Translations under genes and position numbers: made by a program
The notes under the pieces: model-generated
The model's database searches: none
Told to the model about the DNA's origin: nothing
The model's input: only the letters and a program-made list of their open reading frames with translations
Shown: positions 33,808 to 46,400 of the stretch, one piece after another
How the letters are laid out: each line of letters starts with the position of its first letter
Position numbering within the stretch: position 1 is the first letter of the stretch
Origin: Neofusicoccum parvum
Lineage: Eukaryota > Ascomycota > Dothideomycetes > Botryosphaeriales > Botryosphaeriaceae
Assembly: GCA_020912385.1 (NCBI GenBank)
Contig: CP087211.1
Span: 1,798,001 to 1,862,000 of the forward strand
Length of the DNA: 64,000 nucleotides
Direction of reading: 5' to 3'

Positions 33808-36170
33808 CTCCGATCGTCTCAACCAAAGCCTTCCGTCATAGCACAGAGCCGATCACTATCAAGCCGATCTCACTGTTCCTTGTTCATCGGTGCAATCAGT
33901 GCAGAAGTGTCCCTTGCTCTGAAATACTTGTTTGATCTCTTCGTCCGTCTGAATTGAAGAAGACGTCTGGAAAATCCACTAGCATATTTGCGCTAGGAGG
34001 TGGACTCGGGTAGCTACGTCACTCTCTCTTCCAAGTGTCTGAACGAACCACCACCCCACAGTATTGTCTGATTTTTTTAGGCCGAGCTCTTTGAATTTTT
34101 CGAGGAACGTGTTTGATTGCGCCACTGGGCCGCGTCCGATATCGTCGGCACCAAGCTCTGCAGAAAATACGGATTCTCCGCCCTGCTCACGTGGACCCTT
34201 GGACGTGCGCACGACACCAAAATCTGATCTTAAGGGTCGAAGATCTTGCGGGGGCAGTGACCGCATTGCGCAGCCGCCGAGCGTCTGGGCCAGAATCGTT
34301 TCACCTTAAAAAAAAGCCGAGCGAGGGGAGGGAAAGATTGACCCAGCCGCTTGCGTGCTCACTTACTCTGACGGGAAGCTGATTGGGTGCGAAAGTTTTC
34401 CATTCGGGCCTGCAATAGTGTGATCCCGTAATTAGTGCAGCGCGCTGACTCTCCCGACGAGGCTTCGCCGGAGAGCAAGGAACGCAAAGATCACGCCGGG
34501 AGTGGGTCGAGACCGGAAATCTGCGCATGCCTCTTCGAGCGGCCAACAGCATTTGGCGGCGCGTCTATGCAGGCGGCGATGCTGCGACGGGCCGCTGGGG
34601 TCAAAGGTGAGGTCGCCAGACAGCGCAGACGCAGGGAGCCTCACACCGCCTGTTCGCGCAACTGCAGCCAAGGGCCGCTGCCGCTGCCGCTGCCTTACCC
34701 TAGCAGCCGCGATCCAGGATGCTGCACGGGGCAGGGCTCGGGTAAAGAAAAAGCGAGTGCTCATCGTCAGGGCCTCTGGTTGCCACTTTCTTGCTCGGAA
34801 ACGGAGGACGCTCATTCAGCCGGAGGCGAGGGCCAGGAGGCCAGGTGGGTGTCCCCCGAGCGCACGCACGTCAACAGCCTCATCAGCAGCGCAGCGCTGC
34901 GAATTGCACAGGTGGGGCGCGAGGCCTAGCGTGGGCGGCCATTGGCCAACGGCAGCATCTCCACACGTCTGCCCCAGAGCGCATCTTGGAGTCAGACAGA
35001 GTTTCAGCGCGTGTGCTACCGCCAATGGCTGCATATCAGCACCGGCGTGGCCCTCAGGCGCGGGCTGACGGTGGTGCATCAAATGCAAGATGTGGGATCC
35101 GGGAGGCGGCAGGCCGCGCAGGAGTCAGCAGGCGGCCAGCGCTGATTGGACCCCGTTTCTGAGCCGGCCCTTTTGGGGATGACCCGCGGTCCGCCGGTGG
35201 TCGTCGTTGGGCGGAGAGGCGAGGCACCTGGGAACTTTTTTTTCGCGGAGTCAAACGGTCGCGCCGCCGCGGGCAAGCCGGTGCCTCCGCCGCGGCCGCG
35301 GCTGCTGGGCCCGGCAGGCCCGCGCAGTGCAGCGCTGCGCGCGCGATCGGGGCCGCCATGCAGAGGCAGCGGCGCGGGCGGATTGCACAACAATGAAGCC
35401 AGCAGGCCAGCAGGGCGACGCAGAGCTGGCTCCTGCTGCATGCGCACTGCAATCCTTGCGGGCAGATCAGAGGAACCCACGTCGAGTTGGGCCGTGTGCC
35501 GCGCCATTGCACACTGACCGCTTACCATGCTTGCCTAGCGCCGACCGGGGCCTGGCTCTCAAAATGTTCTACCACCCTCCGCTTCCTTTCTTCTCTCTCA
35601 CCAGCCCAACAACCCACCCAGACAACGAAGTCGCCCATACCCTTTCCCAAGGACCACATACACCGCTGCCACACCATCTTCGTCGAGAAACATGCCGCAG
35701 GCTGTCGCTGAGCTGTAAATCCCCCACTGGAGGGCGTGCGTCCTGCGCGCCCTCCAGTCCGGCAGCCCACCGAGAATTCCAACGACTCTACGACGATACT
35801 TCGCACTCGACTGCTTCGAGCAAGCCCTTGCTTGAAGTTCAACACCATAGACCCAAGTCTATCGGAGTACCCGCAGAGTTCCACTACAGCGGCATCGTTT
35901 CCCGTCCGGCCACCCCTCGGACTCGACGAATCTACGGCTTGGACCCGGCCAACTGGCCTTTCAAGTCTCGAAGTCTACCAAAGAATTACACCAGATCGTC
36001 CGCAGGCGACTTCCTCTACTCTCTGACAGCGCTCTCCTTCTACCTCCCGCGCCCTCAACCCTCCTTCTCTTCTTCTTCTCACACATCACTGTGCACCTCA
36101 ATCAACTCACCTTTTGAGTTACGAACCTCAACAGCACAAACAAGACGAAAATCCCGACCCATTGAGAACC
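33808..36170. other. 2.4-kb intergenic region with long GC-rich upstream sequence
   Basis: It begins with a 3' flank. From about 34430 to 35500 it is GC-rich, with short repeats such as GCCGCT near 34675-34693. From about 35570 it becomes pyrimidine-rich (especially 36000-36110), as expected of a leader before ATG 36171. A 392-codon open frame at 35207-36385 crosses into the gene in another frame and looks non-coding. Confidence 0.55.
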
Positions 36171-38357
36171 ATGGCGGCCATTCAGACCAGCAAAACGATC
36201 GGTCTCATGACCAACGATGTGGGCTCGCCCGAGCTCAGGAGCCCCCACGCACCGACAAAGTCTGGGAGCTCCAAACAACCAGCCCGCAAGCACATCTCCG
36301 GAAAAGGAGCCAAGCGCAGTCTGGGCACAACATCAGACGAGACTCTCGGCAACGAGGAGGACAACAGCGCCGACGAGGCGGATGAGGAGGAAGACGATGA
36401 GCCAAACGAAGATGCCCCGTCCGGCGGTTTCGGCATGGGCAGAGGCAAGAGGCCTGCCATTCACATTGAGCCTGCCGATAACGAAAAACTTGAGCGCCGC
36501 GGGACGGGGCCAAATCAGGAGGGCCTCCTCACTCCTCTCCCCAAGAAGCGCTCCTTGAGCAACACTGGCATATTCGCCATGTTTGACGAGGACGCAGCTA
36601 GCGGGAACGAGAAAGACACCCCAACAGCTTATCCGCGCAAGAAGACGGACAGGAAGCTGAGCAACAATGTCAACGGGTTACTGACCTATGAGGGCGTTCG
36701 CAAGGGTAGCACTGCCTTTGAGGATGCTCCTCCAGTCGTACCTGAGAACGCCATCGACTCATCTGATGACGATGAGATCTACAATGCTGTTGAGGACATC
36801 GACGAGTCGGACAACGATGAATACATTGACGAGAATCTGGAGGAGAAGGCTTTGCGAGAAGCGTTGAGTACATCCGACAACGAAAGCGACGCTGGCGATG
36901 GACCGGATGTCTCGATGCTGCTTGACAGCGGTTATCTTGAGGGCAATCTCCTCGACATGGACAATGATCAACTTCTCGGGCTCTCATCTGAGCACTGGGG
37001 TGCGATGGAAGAACTTGCCCCTACCCAATCAAACACTTCCACGAGGCGTGTACGCTTCGACGACAATGTCCACACCGTATCTGATGTCGACAGTGATACT
37101 TCTTCTGAGGACCTCAACAGCTTCTTCCCCGATCTCTTCCACAAGGAGAACCATCTCCTACCGAGCTTTAGGCATAGCCAGGATTTGGACGAGATGGACT
37201 ATCTCGACGAATCAACGGCCAGCGACAGTGAGAGATCTTACTGGGACTTCGGCGACGAGAAGGAGCTCTCTAGCAATTCGAGTGACCGAGACCACGACGT
37301 CCACACAGAGTCAGGCTCTGAGTCAGAGGCGGGCTCCAGTGGCTACGAGAGTATGGCTCACATTTGTTTGCTCCAATATTTGCCATGTGAAAGCTGACAC
37401 GATATAGCCGATGAGGGTGACACTACTGACGAGGACTTGCCCCCGCCACCCACCATTCACAAGCCATCACGTGTCCATCGTGACTCATCCTCCTCCGCCG
37501 GCTCCGCCACTCCGAAGCCCTCCCCACGGTCCAAGAGGCAGCCACCAGCTAAATCCTCCAAGCGGAAAGGTCCGATGAAGGGCTTTTTCACCCTCGATCC
37601 GAGGAGGGCCATCGCTATTCTGGACAGCAGTGGTAAGCGCATGGTTCTGAGGCCTGCTCGCCTGCCGGACAATCAGTTCTGGACTGCCAGCACTGCCAGC
37701 AGCACTGCAAACAATAGCCCTCGCAGTGAATTGCAGAACCTAAACGGGGATGACAGCGACTTCAGTGATGGGAATACGAACTTCGCAGACATTATGCTCA
37801 GCGGCATCTATGGAGCGGCTGGTGGTCTCAACAACTTCCCCGTCGGGCCACCTGAGGCCTTCTATCCTTTCGTCGGGATTGATGCTGACGGAACGATGGA
37901 CTTCGATGACGAGGACGAAGACGACATGGAGGATATGCTCGATGTCAACGATTTCATCGACTTCGGAAATGAGAGCGACACCGATGAGGGTGATGAGACG
38001 GACGTGCCAACAGCAGTCAACTCCCCTACGAAGGTTCACGCTGGCCACACTCCTGCGAGGGCCGGTCTCTCCGCGGCTCATGAGATGAGTCAAAAAATGC
38101 TCCAGCATTTCGACCGCGCCAACGTCAACTCGTTCAGAAGAAATCAGAACCGCTACCGCGATGTTGCTCGACTCCCAGACGACCCCACTGCTCGCGCGCA
38201 GGCGTCCAAACCCGTGCGCACGGGAGCATCTGCCGATGCAATCATCACCCCCATGCGTAAGAAGAAAAGATCAGCCAACACTGGTGTTCCTCGCGCCAGC
38301 CCTCTCGCTAAGAAGTCTGGCCCAATTGCCGGTGGCTTTACACCCCGTCGCCATTGA
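36171..38357 (+). CDS. Acidic nuclear protein, candidate Ifh1/Crf1-like transcription coactivator
   Basis: Two exons, 36171-37350 and 37408-38357, flank a 57-nt intron (GTATGG...TAG), giving 709 residues. The protein is acidic and Ser-rich, with clusters such as ADEADEEEDDEPNED and SDDDEIYNAVEDIDESDND, and basic nuclear-localisation-like stretches (TPLPKKR, RSKRQPPAKSSKRK, MRKKKR). The join creates SGYETDEGDTTDEDLPPPP, an arrangement I associate with the forkhead-binding domain of yeast Ifh1/Crf1, TOR-regulated coactivators of ribosomal-protein genes. Conserved-looking blocks FFTLDPRRAIAILDSSGKRM and NTNFADIMLSGIYG follow. The Ifh1/Crf1 link is from memory of motif style only; a generic acidic chromatin protein is the alternative. 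ATG 36171 is the first ATG in frame. Confidence 0.7.
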
Positions 38358-39368
38358 GCCAGTCTTTCTCATTTGTGTTCGACAGCTCTGAAATCTCACG
38401 AATGCTCGCACGCAGCAAGTTTCTGTGCGTTGAAGTTCGTCGAGTGAGTGTAAGTTGATGGAGCGTGCATGGTTGTCAAGCTTTTGACGATCATCACGCG
38501 GTCACGACTTTAACGACGTTACGGCCTTAGGATTCATCCAAAACAGGGGCTTATTCCGGATAATTTCTTAAAAGCTTTCTTTTTGGGAGAAGGAACAGAC
38601 CTTTCAACGGGCGATGCAGTGTACGATGTGACAAGCTTCTACCCACTTTTCTGCGCTCCGCTCTTGGAATACAGATGTTCGGCACAGAGTTTGGGCGGTT
38701 CAGCAATCGCTCCGCTGGAAGGCATGCACCGCTTAATGTCTAGCTTCCTCCCTATTCGACTATCCATTACTGGCCTATCATTTCTTTCATATCCTGCGTT
38801 GTGTAGTTTTCTTCTCGTGTGTTTTCCCTTCCTTTCGACGGTAGCTGGGGTTTGGTTCTGGTGCTTAAGGTGCTCTCTCTTCGATTTGCGATACCAACGA
38901 CTCACATAGTTCCCCTTCTCATGGACTGGATCTGGGTTGGGGACGGTCTCTGGGGGTTCTTTCGGGAGGTCTGATTTCTTCACCAGGGCGGGATGCCGGA
39001 GCAACATGCGTTGGGAAAATGTGGTAAATGGCTTTGTGTAGGAATATTATTCGATGGAGCAATTCAATGATAACCCCAAAACGCGTGCCTTTGACTGCGA
39101 GACAACAGATTGGAGTCAGGTAGCAGTTGCCACCCAATCATTCATTGCAACTGCATCCATGCCATGTCAAGATCGTGTCGCTTCACTTCCGGATTGGTTA
39201 TCTGTAGTCTTTCGCCAGCCAAATTCACGTGATCGTTCTTGTCGATCCTAACTTAGAACGACCTTGAACGTCGCTACCGTCCCGTCCGTCTACCTGCCAT
39301 CGACAGCCTCCACAGAACGGCCATTACCCCTCTTGATTTCGTCCCTGTTTCTCGCAGCCGAACGACAA
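38358..39368. other. Intergenic region of 1 kb
   Basis: It is AT-richer than its surroundings and carries the 3' flank of the acidic nuclear protein gene and the promoter of the HAD-like gene. No gene or RNA is recognised. Confidence 0.6.
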
Positions 39369-40785
39369 ATGCCCACCCCTAAACCATCGCAGAAAAACTT
39401 GTTAATAGCCTTTGACGCGTTCGGCACGCTCTTCACTCCCCGCGCCCCAATCGGCACGCAGTACGGCGAGATTGCGCGCAAGCATAGCATCTGCAAGGAT
39501 GTCTCAGACGATGAGATCATGAACAGCTTCAAGAAAGGTTCGTCCATTGTTGCATTATGATGTCTTTTCCTCATTGTTGCGCTCTCGTGCTATTCCTACA
39601 TTTCGCCCGGATTTATTTACTTCCCGCACCATTTTCTAAAGGCTGTGATTGAGTGAGGCTTGGTATCTCATTCTCGTACTCTTGAAAATCGTTATCGTAA
39701 AATTTTTTTTCTTCTTTTTGTAAGAAGACGTGGGGTTGAAGAAGAGGGCTCCAGGCTGACGCAGAGACAAAAATGACAGCATTCAAACTCAACGCCAAAG
39801 AGAGACCGAATTACGGGAAAGAAGTTGGCATGGACCCGACGGCATGGTGGAGCAGTGTATGTAACACCTTCCCTTCATTTCGTTAACACCATTTCCTCGC
39901 ACCACCGCGCTGGAATCTTTCCCATTCTTCCTTCGATCTGAATCTGCAAGGCCGGGCCGGGGGCGGACGCGGCGGGCGTGACCGACGCGACATGGGTGCT
40001 GCGCAACCATTGCAACGAGCGATGGCCGCAGCCCTCTGGGCTCTGGCACGAAGCTTGGCTGTTGGAAAGTGCATTTCAATCTGCTTTCATCGCTTGCTGA
40101 CGGGCCCCCGCCACAGATCATAACCCAGACCTTCACCCCGTTCCTCCCGTCCCCCGCCCACCCCCTCCCCGCCCGCCTCGTCCCCGCCCTCCTCGCCCGC
40201 TTCGCCTCCCGCTCCGGCTACACCCTCTACCCCGACGTCGTCCCGCTCTTCGCCTCCCTCCGCGCCCTCAGAAACGCCGCCGCGGGGCGCAGGATCGTCA
40301 CCGCCGTCGTCACCAACTCCGACGACCGCGTCGCCGGCATCCTGCGCTCCTTCGGCCTGCGCGTCGGGCACGTGCCGTATCCGCTCGGTGGCTCGGTGGC
40401 GGAGCAGGGGGAGGGGTGGGCGGATAACGATGTCGATTTCGTGCTCACGTCGTATGATTGCGGGTGCGAGAAGCCGCAGCGGGGCATCTTTGATGCAGCG
40501 GTGGAGGTGGCCGGAGCGCGGTTTGGGGGTGGTGGTGGTGGCGGCGGCGGCGAGAGGTGGGATACCGTGTATGTAGGGGACGAGGTTGACAAGGACGTTG
40601 TCGGGGCGGAGGGGGCGGGGTGGGATGCGGCATTTTTGGTGAATCGGGAGGGGGTGGTGGAGAAGGAGGGAGATGGTGTAGTTGTGGTGAGGAGGAATGA
40701 TTTGGGTGGGCAGGGGGAGGAGGAGGTGCGGGTGTTGAGAGACCTGAGAAACTTGAGCGGGTATGTTGGTGGTGCGAACGGTTGA
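39369..40785 (+). CDS. HAD-superfamily (haloacid dehalogenase-like) hydrolase
   Basis: Three exons, 39369-39537, 39765-39856 and 40117-40785, with long introns of 227 and 260 nt, give 309 residues. HAD motifs are in order: motif I FDAFGTLF with nucleophile Asp16; motif II VTNSDDR; motif III Lys in GCEKPQRGIFDAA; motif IV VYVGDEVDKDVVGA. The second Asp of the phosphatase-type DxDx(T/V) motif is replaced by Phe, as Tyr or Phe is in 2-haloacid-dehalogenase-like members, so phosphatase activity should not be assumed. The substrate is unknown; a HDHD3-like fold is likely. A run of nine Gly codons (about 40527-40553) precedes motif IV, probably a disordered loop. The exon 2 boundaries rest on frame and on a family-like segment, ERPNYGKEVGMDPTAWW. 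Confidence 0.82.
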
Positions 40786-41221
40786 GGTGGCCTAGATGAC
40801 GATGGCGTTCTTGCATTACTTTTGGCAGCATGTTGTCACTGGCGTAGAAGAAGCCTCCCGATCTGGCTGTGATAGAGAAAAACTACCCATGAAATTCCCC
40901 CGCCCATGCCGAACTGATGAAACCATTTCGTCCGAAAAGGAAATGAAAAGAACCCGGGAAAAGCAGCCGCAGCAACTTAGCAAGCAACCATGCCGGGTAT
41001 CCATACGTCATCGCTAAACCTCATATCATAGCAAAATTAAAGCAGTCCCGAACACTAAACGACATTCAACAGCCGAAACCTGAATGGAATCCGTTGCGCC
41101 GAGCCCTGTGATGAAGGAAATTTTAATCCGGTCGGGAGTGTTTTTTTTTGGGGGTCGGAAGTTGCTGTGAAAACTTGTCGAAAGTTTTGTAGCTTGGTGA
41201 GAACAGACGCGTGCGACATTC
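40786..41221. other. Convergent intergenic region
   Basis: It contains 3' flanks of the HAD-like and PARP-type zinc-finger genes. Nothing else is seen. Confidence 0.6.
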
Positions 41222-42706
41222 TCAGGCCTTAGCCTTCCTGCCACTACACGTAGTCAGTAAACATGCCATGATTGGATTCGGTTTGAAGTCCAGGGTACGC
41301 ACCGCTTCTGTGGAGCAGACTTAGCCTTGGGAGCTTCCTCGACAACCTCCTCATCGGTTCCGTTCTCCTCGGCCACAGGGGCGGCCTTGGCCTTGGCCTT
41401 CCTACCTTTCGCAGCAGGCTTTGGCTCCTCTTCGCCATCGACAGCGCCCTTCGCGGCTTTCTTGCCACGGGCCTTCTTGGGCTTAGGGGCGGGAACAGGC
41501 TCCTCGTCCTCTTCAGCGGCGAGTTCATCCTGGTCATCCTCGGGAGTCGGAGCCTTAGGGGCTTTCTTCGTCGCCCTGGCTTTCTTGGGCTTGACGGGAG
41601 CTTCCTCGACCTCCTCATTCTCTTCATCGGGTTTGGCTGTCTTGGTGGCCTTCTTGGCCCTGGCCTTCTTGGGAGCAGGAGCCTCATCCTCTTCAACATC
41701 AGCGGGCTCCTCGTTCTTGACAGCCTTAGCACCCTTCTTGCCGCGAGCCTTCTTGGGGGCCGGGGCCTCCTCTTCCTCTCCCTCATCTTCGTCATCGGCG
41801 GCCTTGCGAGAACGCTTCTTGGTCTTGCTTCCACCACCCTCATCCTGCGGCTGTCAGAGGTGAACTGTATTGTCTATACAAGGGTGGGTGCTTACGTCGT
41901 CAATGCCCAACCTCTTCTTGTCAGCCTTGGTAAGACGCATGCCGTTCTGGCCAGGGCGGTTCTTCTCAACATCCTTAATTGGAATTAGCCGTGGAATTCG
42001 ACCAAAGCACGAACTTGCACATGGAAATAGGCTATAGTGTGAGTGAAAAGAGCAATGTACTTACACCCTTCCAGTCTTCGTCGTCAACGTGGCCCTGCGC
42101 GAAAGCCGTGTCGAGCTTGGCCTGCATGTCCTCGGGCAAGTCCTCGTAGCCATCAATCATAGTGAGATCGCCATCAATGAATTCCTTAACATTGGCGATG
42201 ACCTTGGGAGTGGTGCAGCCCCTGGGCACGTCAGCACTTGCGTAGCGGAGGGGCTCTTGAAGAAAGGTACCAGTGCTTGTAGGCCCAGGACTGCTGCTCC
42301 TGGATGGTGACCATGGTGGCAAAGCGAAGCTCGCCCTTCTGGATCTTGATGCCGGCGTTCTTGCATTCGGAGTTCTTACAGCCGGCACGTTTGTTGGGCG
42401 ACACCTCTGTGAGTTTGTCAGACAAGAAATGTCATGTGAAGAGCACCGCGCATAGTAATCAGTAGCGCGGCGCATCAGGAAGCAAGCAAGCAGAAGATGA
42501 TTCCGCTGAATGCCATGGGTGCGTAAGGATAATGGCCATGCCCGGGCGAAGGTTTCGGGCGCATGGCAGCAGACAACGTTGCAGCAGCGGGGTCGCGTGT
42601 TGACAGGTGACGTTGCAGGCGATTGTGCGACGGCGAAGAACACTCGAGGGAGCGGAAGCGGAGGGAGTGAGGAAGCAGACTTACCGACGCGGTATCCAGA
42701 CGGCAT
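41222..42706 (-). CDS. PARP-type zinc-finger protein with histone-H1-like tail
   Basis: Six exons: 42706-42685, 42406-42271, 42221-42065, 41973-41896, 41844-41303 and 41243-41222. The introns are 278, 49, 91, 51 and 59 nt, and the product has 318 residues. Residues 1-80 form a PARP-type zinc finger (MPSGYRVEVSPNKRAGCKN, then SEC, ELRFATM, and the KHWGC ligand motif); in PARP1 such fingers bind DNA breaks. No ADP-ribosyltransferase domain follows. The rest is a tail of alternating acidic blocks and basic APxPKKARxKK units, like histone H1 tails or AT-hook proteins. The last intron (donor GTGCGT) is inferred because splicing ends the protein in GRKAKA, matching the repeat style; unspliced it would end RCVPWTSNRIQSWHVY. 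I infer a chromatin or DNA-damage-associated role. Confidence 0.85.
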
Positions 42707-43434
42707 GGTTGCGGCGAGATCTCGGTGGGTCACTGCGATGGGTTGCTAGTCAGAGAAAGGCCGGCGGGTGCAGGTAAGCAGCGCGGGGAGCTGCAAATTG
42801 CGGCGCGGCGCGGCGTGGAGGGCGAGGGTACCTGGGCGGGCAGACGCTGTCAAGCCGGCAAGGTGTCGCGATGGCACAAAAAAGAGCGGACGACGGAGGC
42901 GCGGGTGAGGGTGGTTGGGCGAGGCAGCAGGTAGTTATTGTTTCGGCGAGCTGGACATGGCGTCGCGCGACCCCCAGCCGCGCTTGGACCGCTCCGACCT
43001 CCACCAGGCTGCCTTCCTTCTTCCCACGCCCGCGCGCTTCTGCCTGTCCAAGTGCTGCTCTTCTGCGGCCCATTGGCGCTGCCGTCGTCCTCGACGCGCC
43101 AGCAGCGGGCCGGAGTCGAGCGCGCATTCTGGGCGGTTTGCGTGGCTTCTGAAAGGCACCGCGCGCGGCCCATCACGCGCGAGAACCAGGGCAATGTCGC
43201 ATGCACGCCGTCAAGCTCCAATTGGATCTGAGACACCATGAGCACTCTTTGAGCCGCGAACTGTCTGGCGTCTGGCCCTGGACCGAGCTCTCCCGAGCTT
43301 CTGTCTTGGTGGCGTTCGGCGGCGACCAGCTCTGTCGCGGACGTCATCCCGAACTTTTTTCCTCGACCCGTCGCCCGCACCCGCACCCGCACCCGCAGGC
43401 CGCCTCGCTCCTCTGCGCGCCCTGCTTTCTCCTC
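42707..43434. promoter_or_regulatory. Divergent promoter region, PARP-type finger gene / mitochondrial protein gene
   Basis: About 730 bp of GC-rich sequence between opposed starts. The plus-strand frame is open from 43201, but the segment before 43435 lacks protein-like content. It includes four copies of CCCGCA at 43374-43397. Confidence 0.5.
43374..43397 (+). repeat. Hexamer tandem repeat (CCCGCA)x4
   Basis: Four perfect 6-base units lie about 40 bp before the chosen start codon of the downstream gene, within its likely leader. Confidence 0.85.
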
Positions 43435-46400
43435 ATGCACACGAGCTTTCAGACCGTGCTTAGTCGAACCTTCCGGCAGCAGCCCAGCGCCGCGTCTGCC
43501 GGATACTCCACGGTAGCAGCATGGCTCGCCCCGGCTGCCACAGCTGCGGCGCGACCGCCGCGCCGCCAATTCTCCCAGACTCGACGAAGGCGCGCTCAAC
43601 CGCTTGACGCCCCCCACGAGTCTTCACACGTCTCGCAGCCGCTTCCCTCGATCCCTAAGAGGCTCCGCGTTCCCGGCCCCGCACGGGAACACAGCGTCGA
43701 AGCCTGGGTCGAGCGCCTCGAGCCGTGGCTCCCGCCGCATCTCAGTTCATCGCCCGTCCACGCGCCCGTAATTCCGAATACAGGTCCCGAGAGGACAGAC
43801 TACATACAAAGCATTGTTTGGTTCGTGTCGCAATCCTGGAAACACAGAGGTGTCGACATACTCAGTTACTTGGCTCTGGAACAAGGAAGATGGGACGTTG
43901 TCAAGTGGCTCGTTGGGACGGTCGTCGAGTCATCTGCACGGAGAAAAGGGCGGCTGGAGGATCTGGTCGTCTTTGATACTGTGAAATGGGACGGCGGCCA
44001 TGGATCGTTGCAAGAAGCTACCAATGAGCCCATAACTGCCCAGAAGATCGGCACGAGCCCGCCATTTCAGCAGACAATCGTTCAATTGACAGACTTCGAG
44101 GAAGTTTTGACCGACGGAAGTACTCACCGTAAATCAGCACTCGGTATCATATGGAGAGGCTTGGGAAACATGATTTTGACTGCTGTCGGGGAACGTCCAC
44201 AAGACAAGGACACGATCATGGCCAACGTCCTCGAGATCCTCGCCCACCTCCACCATTCCGGTATCATTCCCGAGTCGGTGTACCAGTACGAGCCTCCAAA
44301 AGATTCGCATTCTCTTCAGCAGCCACCCACACTGTATCTCCTCTCCTCGAGGATCATGACAGCCCTCTCAGACGCGGCCTGGCGAGCACATGAGTCGGCA
44401 GTGGCGTCTGCACACAAATCAAATGCACAGTACACTTTCCTCGGCCACGAAATCCCAGGCTCAAGGTACAAGGTCCGCACGCCCGAGCTCGGCTCAGAAG
44501 TCTGGCTGGAGCTCATACTCTGGTCATGTCTTCACGGCGGTTGGGCTATTGACGGCGCTACCATACTCGAAAAACTCAGAAATTACAAGGGTAACTCGAG
44601 ATGGTCGGTCCTTTCATGGAGGAACATCCTTCAAGACCAGGATGGATCGTCTTTTCGCAACATGACTTGGACCGATATATGGTCATTTGCAAGGGCTCGC
44701 GGCACGCAAGCAAATTCACCTGATCGTTTCATTGTCGAACGTACCGTCAGCAGTGAGGTGATTGCAGCGTTCATAGACCGGTTTCTCAACTTGGTCGACA
44801 CAGGTGTTGGCAGTCGTGGCCTGCCCTTCTTGGATGTCTACAAATTTGTCACCAATCTCAAGGATCTCCTCAACCGTGAAAATCTCGGTCTCGGAAGTGC
44901 CACATGGGAATCGGTTTTGGTCCGTTTCTTAGAGAGCGGCGCGTTCGATTTCAATACGGAAGCTCGCCTGGTCTCCAAAATGTTGTATTTCACATCCAAA
45001 TATGACAGAGAACATGACTATCACAACGCCCCTCAAAAGGATGGAAACAACCCAGGATCGCACTCCTACATCTTGGAGCCATCAGCAATCTCACTGGGTA
45101 TCCTGCATCAAACTTTGCGCATTCACATTAACGACGGGAACCTGAGAGCGGCCGCCAGGGTGACATGGCAATTGCACGCACTGACGGACGAGAATAAAAA
45201 ACGGTCTATTCAAAGGTTCTTTGAAAAGCTCAACCGCCCGTCGGACAAACCCTCGACCCTTCAGGAATCATTTTCCAGCAACACTTCCCATTTCCACTAT
45301 CCCGCTTATTCCCCACAGATACCGATTCCTCTATTGGCTGGCCTTCTAAGGTTAGCAACGAAGAGCCAGGAGTACGATTTCGCCAGGAAACTGTTGTATT
45401 CCGACAACTACGACGGCCCACTCATCCCATACGAACTTTACTCGCGTAGTGCTATCGCGGCCGCTCTCATTGAGTATGCAGTCGCGGCAGACGACAGACC
45501 TCTGATCGCTCGTCTCGTTGAATCTCACCAAACCAAACCTGGAATGTCACTCAGAGTCTCCGAAGTCATGATGGAGAACCAGATGCGGATCAACAACTGG
45601 GACTCCGTGGAGAAAATCATTTACGCTCTGGCGAGCAAAAATGAAGGAGCACTGGCGGCCAATGCGGGTGCACTCATCGCAAAGCATCTTCTCATACTGC
45701 AGGGGGCACAAGCAAAGTCGACAAAAGAAGTCACGGAGCACGACCCCATCGCAAAGGCTGCCTCTATGCTTCGAAGACTGGCAAAAGCCAAATTCGGTAA
45801 TAGCGACCGAGAACGCCTCAACCGTTTCCACGGAATCCTCTGCGTCTTGCTGTCAGTCGGACCGGAGTGGCACAGCTTCTGCTCAAAATTAATCTTCTAC
45901 CACGGCACTCGGAAGCTCGAAATTTCACTTTTAGAACAAGACTTTGCACAGTTGCTACAAGGCGTCACGGAGAGCCGTGGCGCCTACGCAGGCATGCAGC
46001 TCATGGTCAAGTGGTGCAAGGACGTCTCGCACGCCCGACCCCTAGAGCCACAGTCTCATCGCTTGGAGTCATCCAGGTCAGAATATGTGCTCAGGTTTGC
46101 AAACCTGGACGTGGAGAAGGTATCTGTCACGAAGGCTGACGGATCCAAACTCGTCCTCCGCGGCCAGCGTCTCCAGCCAAGGCTTCCTCTCATGCGCACA
46201 GTCTACCGAGCTGCCCTGGCGAGCATCGAAAACGGGTCAGAGTCGCCTTTTGCATGGCGGACTGGAAAGACGCAAGAGGTTCTAGAATGGGCGTTGCGAG
46301 GTCTCGAGGCGATGGGGCTTAGCAGACGGGATATCGGGTACGAGCTGCGTGGCATCTATTCCTTGAAAATCCTGAATCGGAAAGCGAAGACGGCAGAGAA

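Noticed and set aside
35207..36385. A 392-codon plus-strand frame running into the acidic nuclear protein gene
   Set aside because: It ends inside the real coding region in a different frame, and its composition follows the pyrimidine-rich leader.
43201..43434. N-terminal extension of the putative mitochondrial protein from ATG 43201
   Set aside because: The extension contains the hexamer repeat and histidine/proline-rich sequence; the start at 43435 gives a convincing presequence.
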